From: Mnemiopsis leidyi
Taxonomy: Eukaryota > Ctenophora > Tentaculata > Lobata > Bolinopsidae
Assembly: GCA_000226015.1 (NCBI GenBank)
Contig: JH154983.1
Span: 309,330 to 335,351, forward strand
DNA: 26,022 nucleotides
Direction of reading: 5' to 3'
The position numbers were made by a program, and so were the translations under genes. Positions 11,485 through 20,500 of the stretch are shown piece after piece. Under the pieces are notes generated by a model that searched no databases, was not told where the DNA came from, and worked only from the letters and a program-made list of their open reading frames with translations. How positions within the stretch are numbered: position 1 is the first letter of the stretch; each line of letters begins with the position of its first letter.

Positions 11485-13080
11485 ATGACTCAACAAAGCG
11501 AAGTAGAGGACTACATAGAGAGCTGTGCAAACAAGACTGTTTCTTACGATTACTTCGAGGACGTGTACAAGTGTATCTGGGGGTATCTGTGTGACGAGAC
11601 GAATACAAATAACTACAACTTCGATTCAGGTACTGTGGTGCACTTCTACGTGAGGGAGCGTGATTTATGTTCGAACTTCAAACATCAAAGTCGTATTATT
11701 AAGTCTACCGACCCCCTACAAATATGTTCGAACTCCACAACAACTCCGTGTTAGTAAGAGCCGAGGATTGTACGCTTGTATTAAGCAGCACTTACGTAAA
11801 CTTCTACATAAAACTAGTGTTTACTTTCAGAAACGTTATGGCCGTTCAAGGATTTCTGTGCTTTTAAAGAATGCTATGAAACCCATGATGAAACAAACCC
11901 ACTAATTGATTTGGAGCAGCCTTGTTTCAGGTAAAATGTTTCCCAATACTTGCAAGTGTAGTAGTATTTAATTTTATGCGTGGAATGATCCTTAGGATCT
12001 TGCTGAATTGCACAGCTTTCGTCTAGTGTACTTTAAACACTAGGAAATATTTCCTAGTTGTTTACAAGTCCCAAGATGGAAGTACGGTGTTTAACTATGC
12101 CCGTTTACCGGTTTAGCCTTATCTGGTCCCCTGCTACATGGCTTGTAAACAGGGATCGGCCAGTTAAGGGCGGTCCGTGTAGGTTGACACCGTGCTTTCA
12201 GCTATACAATATGTACATTGTATGTCCATTTTATTAACATGTTATGTACATTGTACATATGTATATTGTAATAAACCGTACATAGACTGTAACTATGTAT
12301 CATGTCACTTAACGTGTATATCTATAACAATGGAAACGACACTTGAAATAACAAGGTAAAACATTTGAGAAGGAAAACAGGAACAAAGGAAACCCAGGGC
12401 CAGGCAGCTTTTCTGGCTGTAGGAGGGCTACTCGAATAACCATTAAAACCACATGAACTAAACCGGCAGGTACAAATGTATAGAGAACAGCCCGTGGTAC
12501 AAAGAGTTCAGCTGGTGCGGGTTTGTTCCGACCAACCCGCGGAAACTCATCCTCCCCCTGGTACTGATAGCGGCTCTCTGCTCCATCGTCTTCTACATGG
12601 CATATGCTAGCTGCCGGGAAAGGTTTGTTGGAAGAGTTTGTTTTTGGGCTGAGCTAGTTTGTGGCACAGTTAGTTTGTGGGTGCAGTTAGTTTGTGGGTG
12701 CAGTTAGTTTGTTTGCTGGGTTTGTTTGTGGGCAGAGTTTATGGGTGCAGTTTGTTTGTGGGTGCAGTTAGTTTGTGTGCAGAGTCAGTTTGTGGACACA
12801 GTAAGTTTGAGGGCACAGTTAGTTAGTTTGTGGGCTGAGTTTATTTGTCGACACAGTTAGTCGATTGATCACTTAATCACTGTTAGATCTGTTGTTATTG
12901 GTCGTCATAATTATCCCAATAGTAGGGTATATTTAATTAGTGTGATATTTCATAATATCTAATACGTTTAATTAAGATTTTTCATTGCATCATCCACTCA
13001 GGTCCCAACGTATCAAGTACATGAAGTCTCAGAACAGTTACGGTAAACTAAAGAACGACCAAGCGAACAACAAACATTAG
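11485..13080 (+). CDS. Unrecognised 158-aa single-pass membrane protein with 8-Cys ectodomain, 4 exons
   Basis: Exons are 11485-11629, 11831-11930, 12470-12622 and 13002-13080, with phases 1, 2, 2 and all GT-AG. The joined frame is open to TAG at 13078. The first ATG after the TATA box was chosen as the start. Residues 1-103 hold Cys at 14, 30, 36, 58, 63, 80, 85 and 98 and an N-glycosylation sequon at Asn16 (NKT). Residues 107-129 (KLILPLVLIAALCSIVFYMA) form one membrane helix, followed by a basic tail (RERSQRIKYMK) that favours a cytosolic C-terminus. There is no N-terminal signal peptide, so it would be N-out type III, or a signal exon has been missed. Intron 2 carries a dispersed repeat and intron 3 is a donor-derived minisatellite. 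I do not recognise the family; it could be a small receptor or a lineage-specific surface protein. Confidence 0.7.
12070..12215. repeat. Dispersed repeat copy A (intron 2 of the membrane-protein gene)
   Basis: It shares ordered blocks with 15800-15937: GGAAGTACGGTGT, GTTTACCGGTT, GGTCCCCTGCT, CTTGTAA-CAGG, CCAGTT and CCGTGTAGG, ending GTGCTTTCAGCTA. The matching order and orientation with gaps indicate an old dispersed element, possibly SINE-like. No clear pol III A and B boxes were found. Confidence 0.65.
12623..12866 (+). repeat. Donor-anchored degenerate minisatellite filling intron 3 of the membrane-protein gene
   Basis: The intron opens GAAAG|GTTTGTTGG. AGTTTGT(GGG) then recurs about a dozen times at 15-19-base spacing with GTGCAGTTAGTTTGTGGG as the commonest unit, up to about 12866. 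Every unit repeats the AG-GTTTGT-like core of the real donor. Confidence 0.85.
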
Positions 13081-13118
13081 GAGAGAGACTACACCCACCA
13101 CATTCCTAGATAAACTTG

Positions 13119-13153
13119 TCAGTAGACATGTCAGTAGACATGTCAGTAGACAT
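13119..13153. repeat. Three copies of a 12-bp unit
   Basis: GTCAGTAGACAT is repeated in the region after the stop codon of the membrane-protein gene. Confidence 0.85.
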
Positions 13154-13506
13154 TTCAGTATGCGTTGAACGTAACCTTACTGAAAAGAATTGGGAGAAAT
13201 GAACTGAGAAGGTCATTTGCATTCAATTTCATGGATGGAAATTATCATTCTAATTTCTACGCGGGGAACGTCATGACTGACGGTGACACGTCACAGAATC
13301 ATATGGTCAGACGGATGTTGCTGCAGATTTAAAAGTACAGTGAGAAAAATGTATAAATGCCGATAATAATGTCAGTCGATCATATCAGTCGATTTATTAT
13401 CTGGGACGTGACGCCTGATGAACCTAGATCTTGTTCATTGGAATTTTTAATGGGACTAAAATCATTCAAATCATCAATATAACAACAAATCTTTGTCTAT
13501 GATTTG

Positions 13507-13543
13507 CTACAGTGGCAATAAGTCGAACAGTTTCTCTCCACCC
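13507..13543 (-). CDS. Candidate FANCM terminal exon 13 (12 codons)
   Basis: CTCATTCCCAG|GGGTGG is an acceptor in the phase needed by exon 12. It would add R-GGEKLFDLLPL and then TAG, which resembles the closing helix of an HhH domain. An ATTAAA follows about 60 bases downstream. The exon is very short and could arise by chance. The alternative is termination immediately after exon 12. Confidence 0.28.
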
Positions 13544-14130
13544 CTGGGAATGAGACTATGCAGCAGAGCTAAGTATGGGACTAAAGTTGGAGCAAATTCC
13601 TTTGAAGTTTTTTACTCACATCCTTGTTGAGATCACACAAAAGTCTCTGTTTTGTTGTTTGCACAGTGGTTAAATAGTTGTGTAACACTACAATTAACAT
13701 ACATTCCTGGTGTGCTAGCGAATAGCATTCTCTCAATTTGCTTGTTGGTTTAGTCTTACTGATTTGTTGCAATTTAGCAATTTGTTAATGATGTAACTAC
13801 CTTTTCGACGATTTGTTTTCAAGAAAACAATTTCTCTATTTTCGGCTATCGCGTTAAAATCAAATTAATAAACGGTGTTTTCGATGGAAGAATTCATCGT
13901 GAAATAGTATAATATTCAAATCTCTTCAAACAACATTAGAACAACAAACAACTCTGTTCCAGATTATATAACAAAGTAAAAAATAATATTATAATCTCTC
14001 TTGTTGGTCAGGGCTGTCCAAATTAATGATGTTATCTCTCATACTGGCTATTCTATTTTGTCGATGTCCTTATCACGTTTTTCGTGTTCACAATGACTTA
14101 CTCACGAACAAGACCAAACCATAGAAAACT

Positions 14131-14355
14131 ATACACGTGACTGACGAATATAATCACGTGACTGACGAAAATTGTCAAGTGATTGACTGACGAACCTGGT
14201 CGCTGACACTGGTTTTACAGTACTTGATGAATAGCGCTGTGTTGAGGCGGCTCATACCGCTGTGAACACTTATGTCATCTGGCTTGCTGGAAAGTAGGGT
14301 GTTTAAACGTGAACACTTATGTCATCTGGCTTACTGGAAAGTAGGGTATTTAAGC
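14131..14355. repeat. Short tandem repeats between the convergent genes
   Basis: CACGTGACTGACGAA-type units lie at 14131-14200. A 47-bp direct repeat (GTGAACACTTATGTCATCTG...) lies at 14262-14308 and 14309-14355 with a few mismatches. Confidence 0.8.
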
Positions 14356-14537
14356 GTGACGTCGTGTGTGTAGATGTCTTAGGAATCGAGGACATACAAC
14401 TATATCCAGATATAACAAAGCAGCTTAGAATTTATAAAATAGTAAGTGTAATCTCGATTATAAATTGAAAGACGGGAAAACGCATATCATGAAATTCTCC
14501 GTATGTTGGTATAGAAAAGTTTACAAAATCTTAAATA

Positions 14538-17500
14538 TTACCTGGACAGCAAAGCAGACAAAGAAGGATACTTTAAAACGAGAAGTCGTGCGTTGCCATG
14601 GTTAATACAAGGTATGGTTACTAGAAGCTTCTCAAGTCCTATCTGCTTCTCACTTAACACTTTGTCGGGGATCTGCTGTGAGTCCTCCGTCCCGATAAAC
14701 CGGGATATTATCTCCGCCGTTTTATCTGGAAAGAGGAATGTTAGGAGTGTTGGTACAATCTGTAGGTTAGGTAACTGTTATGTTGTTATCATAGTGAGGA
14801 TGTGGGGTTTTGGCCTTACAAAAATTCCTGGGTAAGGCCAATTAGTAAAGTAAAATTTTTACATGCTTTTACAACACTTGCTCTGCGGATAAAGGCGTCT
14901 GCCGGTCTGCGGACAATAAAATTAAATTATTAATCATAAAATCATAGAATTAATATGTGATACTAAGAATATCCAACGAGTTTATTATTAAGAAAAGCAA
15001 AAGTAACAAAGAGGTGCTGATAGTGACAGGATGATCGACTATCGACTAGGGCGACATGAGTTGATCAAATAGGCCGTTTTTGTTTTTTCTAAGGATCATT
15101 ACAATTGCATGGAGGTTAATACCGTATTCACCGCTATTTCGGGCATATTAATCTTATTCTAAAGATCCTAAATCTTGGATGCGTCTGTTGTTGACTCGTT
15201 AGGATGCAGAGCTTGTTTCCGATCCTGTCAATTGGTTAGATTTGCTTTTTCGGGTACAAATGTCAGCTGCCGCGTTAGAGTGTGAGACTTCTTTGCCTTA
15301 CAGTAAAATTGCACATAAAATGACTCACAAATCATTCTTAACAGGCTAGGAATAGGATAATCTCACAGTGCAATATTAGATAAGCAAACTTATAAGAGAC
15401 AATTTAACAATAGCTTTATGGCGTGATTTCTATGTTAGATAAATAAATCTAACAGTTTATCTTATCAGTATCACCAATTTCAGTAAATAAAAATCAGCTT
15501 TTATTTGCTCTAATTTCATTTGATCTGTTTAACTATTGAACATTGGTGCGCAGTCCCCGTGCGCTGACAAATAATATCCTTTATAATTATAATTTTTCTC
15601 AGCCTCAAAGTTATGATTGCGTAGCCTGCTTCTATTCAAAATAAGTAGTACTACCACTTAGCGCCTATAATGTTAGGAGGGGACGAAGTTTTGAAACTTT
15701 AATGACATGCTTTTAACTTCCTGAAATTAAAGATTGTCAAGGTAAAATTGGGGTGCAAGAAAAAGCTTGAGCAGAAAGCATAGCAATTACATAAAAAGTT
15801 TCTTTGTAGTTGAAAGTACGGTGTATTGGTTTTAACCGTTACCAGTTCCTTCCGGTCTCCTGCTTGTAATCAGGTTTTAACCAGTTGGAGATGATCCGTA
15901 TAGGCAAGCACCCTGCTTCAGCTAAATTTAAATTCTAATAGATATAATAAGTGATAATAAAACATCTCAGCTAGCACAACAATCTGACAATGTGTTCCTG
16001 CGGAGATAGCTGCCAGTGTACCAACTGCTGCACGTGCGCTGAAGGCTGCAAATGTGGTGAGTTAACAGCACACATCACGCGACAGAAATAGCGTACTTTT
16101 TAAATCATTATTTCTATCAAATCTATTTAGACCAGTCTTGTAATTTTTTACAAGAAATAGCCCGATGGAACCCAAGTACAAGTCAATTATTATTTCCAGG
16201 TACGAAGTGCTGCCCATGTTGTCAATGTGACGTTGTTGCTGACACTGAAGCCACTAACGCCGAGGTCGCCGAAAGTTAGACATTGGTATCTACGAAAAGA
16301 AACGCTCTCGATGAATAGATCAAGATGTTTTAAATACCACATGCTAGACGCAATGAACTTTTTCGAAATTTGAGTTTGAACTTTGAAGAATGTTTGATGT
16401 TAAAAGTTTATGCTTTGAAAGCATTTATTATTGAGACTTTTTGACTCCCGGTAACGTCCTGATTAAACTATAATTATAAAAACCATAAATTTTAAAAGAC
16501 AACAAACCAATATGAATAGGCAATAAACGTGGAATCTTGTTTAATTCAAAATATTCATCATTGAATAAATTTAAGCGCGGGCCGCATGAGTTCTTATGAC
16601 AAGTAGCACTATAATCATACCTCAAATATCAGAACTGAGATTCAGAACTAAAGCAGTAATTTCGTAACTCGCACCTCCAAAAACAAACATGCTAACAAAC
16701 ATTAAACTTGGAGTTGTAAATGACAAGTATGTAAAACTTAACACTGACCCTGACTCTCTGAGAGAAGTAGAGAGGTATTGTAGAGACGGAGTTTCTGTTC
16801 GGTTACCGCGAATCTCACTGGATCATACGACTCTGATCTGGACACGCCCTGATATTCACCTCATTTATTGTTTTAAGTTTACTTTCAAGCAAAATTTTGT
16901 TGACAATACTTTTGTCATTGCAGATGTTTACAGTAGTAGTTACTTAATATTTTGCTACCGAATAGTATATGTATTAAAAAGTTAAGAGTATAACCAACAT
17001 AGCGTAAAACTATAAGATCAACAATTAGTTAGTTCAAAAAGTTATACTGCAAACCTTCTTAGTTAGTTAGTGTAAAAAGTACTACAAACCTTCTTAGTTA
17101 ATTAGTATAAAAAGTTATAGTACTACAAACTTTCTTAGTTAATTTAAAAAGTTATGGTACTATAAAACTTCTTAGTTCGTAAGTTTAATAAGTTATAGTA
17201 CTATAAAACTTCTCAGTTAGTTAGTTTAAAAGTTATAGTACTACAAACCTTCTAGTTAGTTAGTTTAATAAGTTATAGTACTACAAACCTTCTTAGTTCG
17301 TTAGTTTTAAAAGTTATAGTACTACAAACCTTCTTAGTTCGTTAGTTTTAAAAGTTATACTACAAACCTTCTTAGTTAGTTAGTTAAAAGTTATAGTACT
17401 ACAAACCTTGTTAGTTGGTTAGTGTAAAAAGTTATAGTACTACAAACCTTCTTAGTTCGTTAGTTTGAAAAGTTATAGTACTACAAACCTTCTTAGTTGG

Positions 17501-20500
17501 TTAGTGTAAAAAGTTATAGTACTACAAACCTTCTTAGTTCGTTAGTTTAAAAAGTTATAGTACTACAAACCTTCTAGTTAGTTTGTTTAAAAATTAATAG
17601 TATTACAAACCTTCTTAGTTAGTTAGTTTAAAAAGTTATAGTACTACAAACCTTCTAGTTAGTTAGTTTAAAAAGTTATAGTACTACAAACCTTCTAGTA
17701 AGTTAGTTTAAAAATTTATAGTACTACAAACCTTCTTAGTTGGTTAGTTTAAAAAGTTATAGTACTGCAAACCTTCTTAGCTAGTTAGTTTAAAAGTTAT
17801 ATTTCTACAAACCTTCTTAAATAGTTAGTTTGAAAAGTTATACTACAAACCTTCTTAGTTAGTTAGTTTAAAAAGTTATAGTACTACAAACCTTCTTCTT
17901 TCCGGGCGGAGGTAGCTCGCAGATCAGTACGATGTGTTTAAAGGTACGTTGCAGAGTCTGGACTCGTGCCAAAAGATCTGATACTCCTTTATAAACGTCT
18001 GTAACGGTTGTGTGCGATATTTGTAAACGTCTGTAACGATTATGTGTGATGTTTGTAAACGTCTGTAACGGTTGTGTGTGATATTTGTGAAGGGTATGTG
18101 ATTCACTCCAAAAGCTTATCCTTTTCTACGATTAAGATTTCCTGACCCTAACAATTACCCATACACAATTCATATCTCCTTCATTTAATTTAATGGTTAA
18201 AAAGGTTTGTGTACCGATTTGCTGCATATTGGTCACGTGACCTCGTACGACGCAGTTTTCGGCTATAACTACTTGCCGTCAAATTTTCAAAAAGTAGACA
18301 AAAACCGTTTACGTGTCAGTCTATCCCGTTCAATGGTTTTCTTGCTTTTTTAATAAATTTAAGAAACTTATTAAAACTGATGTATTGATTGAAAGGAAAT
18401 CTTTAAATTCAATAACACTGTAATGATGCAATAACTAAGTGAAAAAGAGAAAAAGTGAAGAAGTATTTATACAAAAATTCTAAAAATAACCATGCAAGCG
18501 AAAAAAGAGAAAAAGAAAGAGGTCTTTCACAGTCACTTCCTCGCAAAAAAGCTTTAACCAATGAGAAGCGAAGCCAGTTGCGACCAATGAATGACAAGAA
18601 ACGCTCTCACACGGCTAAACAAGTTGCGACACCTCCCCACAGATAAGCGGTTCATTCATTATCTTCTTTCCAACTGTCGGGAATGTAACTACCAGGTATC
18701 TCCTTGGCGTCCTCAGGAATTATTTTCCAATACGTGTAATCACCACAACCCACGTGACATGCCCATACGGAATGCCCAAACTCATTTTTCGTCTTCTGAT
18801 ATTGCCACATTGGGTGAGGAATCTTCTGTTTGTTGTGACACCGCTGACACTCATAAGTGAACGGGTACAACTTTCCTAACAGGCATTTCTCGCACAAAGT
18901 AAACTTGTGGGAAACCAGGGTCCGAGGTTGGTTACAGATACCACATTGAGATTTCTTTTCCCACTTGATAACTCCCTTCACCACTTTGTCCTCGGTCAGT
19001 TCAACTTGGAAGGACCTCTTGCAGCAGGGACACTCCCCGGGACTAAGCTTGGAATCTTTGTTGCTGCACATACCTTTCAGGCAGGACTTACAGTACATGA
19101 GGTAGGGTTCAGCACTAGCACAGCAAGGCAAGTGGAGGAGATCGTCGGGTCTTTTCAGGCATATACAGCATTCTTTCCAATTCATTTCTGTGAAGACAAA
19201 AGTAAGACACGTCATAAGTAAGGTTTGATCTCAAAACCATAGCAAGAAACCAAAATAAATGTAGCTCAGCAGTCACAGTTTGATTCTACAGACTAAGGCC
19301 TGAAAAGCAATGTACTTAGGTAGAATGCAAACTAAAGCCTCTGTGCTCAAGCACGAATAGATGAGATTTTAACTTCCTTCTATCATTCTTGAAACTTCGT
19401 TAACAACTCAAAACCAAAAGCGTCATACAAACATGGACGGTAGCCAGGGGACATAGGCAAAAAGAGGATTCGGATAGCAAAATGAAATCGCAAGGAGAAT
19501 AACATTCCAGATCAAATCTCCTGGATTTCTGAGCTGATACTTAGAACGATAGAATGGCAGAAAGACACGATATACACAGTACACACACTGCTACTATACA
19601 GCGGAAGTAGATCTCAAAGCAGAACCCGAAAAATAAACAAACAGGAATTCTTCACGCTACTCAGGCCAGGTTATCTCTGCCAAAGTTGATTTCTATCTTT
19701 CTATTCTATCCTTCTATATTGCAACGGTCCAGTCCGCCTTGCACTTCCGTGACAGTTATTTGCATTTTTGCACTTCCTGTTTCTACTTTGTGAAAAATAC
19801 AAGTTCTAATGTACTTCGGTAATTTCCTACATCTGTGAGAATATAGTTCAGATCCGAGCTTACAGTGACCAATTTAATTTTGGGATCAGCGTGTAGATAA
19901 GTTCAATCAGCAAAACTATTGTCAATCAATGAATATAATTGCGCCTGACTTAAGATTGAAAATGAAACTGAATGTCCGAAACAGAAATTAAACATTCTCC
20001 AAGAGATGGAAAAACATACTAACATAAAAACAGAGAGTGTAAGTACCTGCCAAACATAATGAGAAAATGTGACTGAAAACTAAAAGTAAACAAAGGTTGA
20101 TAACGAAGGTTGATGAAACGAAGGTTGATAAGAAAAACTAAAGTAAACAAACCTAGAATGTTGATAAGAAAAACTATAAGTAAACAAACCTAGAAGGTTG
20201 ATAAGAAAAACTAAAGTAAACAAACCTAGAATGTTGATAAGAAAACTAAAAGTAAACAAACCTAGAAGGTTGATAAGAAAAACTAAAGTAAACAAACCTA
20301 GAAGGTTGATAAGAAAAACTTAAAGTAAACAAACCTAGAATGTTGATAATAAAAACTAAAAGTAAACAAACCTAGAATGTTGATAAGAAAACTAAAAGTA
20401 AACAAACCTAGAATGTTGATAAGAAAACTAAAAGTAAACAAACCTAGAAGGTTGATACGAAGGATGGCAGTGTTAGAGTTGACAACATAATCACAGTTAC

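Noticed and set aside
13590..13790. Minus-strand frame tested as FANCM exon 13
   Set aside because: Acceptors there give early stops in the phase required by exon 12; the short candidate at 13543-13507 fits better but is itself weak.
16689..16985. Plus-strand 98-codon frame
   Set aside because: It overlaps FANCM exon 11 antisense, and its product has no recognisable features.
19401..19570. Minus-strand frame with a hydrophobic run ([17 protein letters not shown]) tested as a FANCM exon
   Set aside because: It does not match the expected nuclease-domain segment; the matching exon is at 17998-17892.
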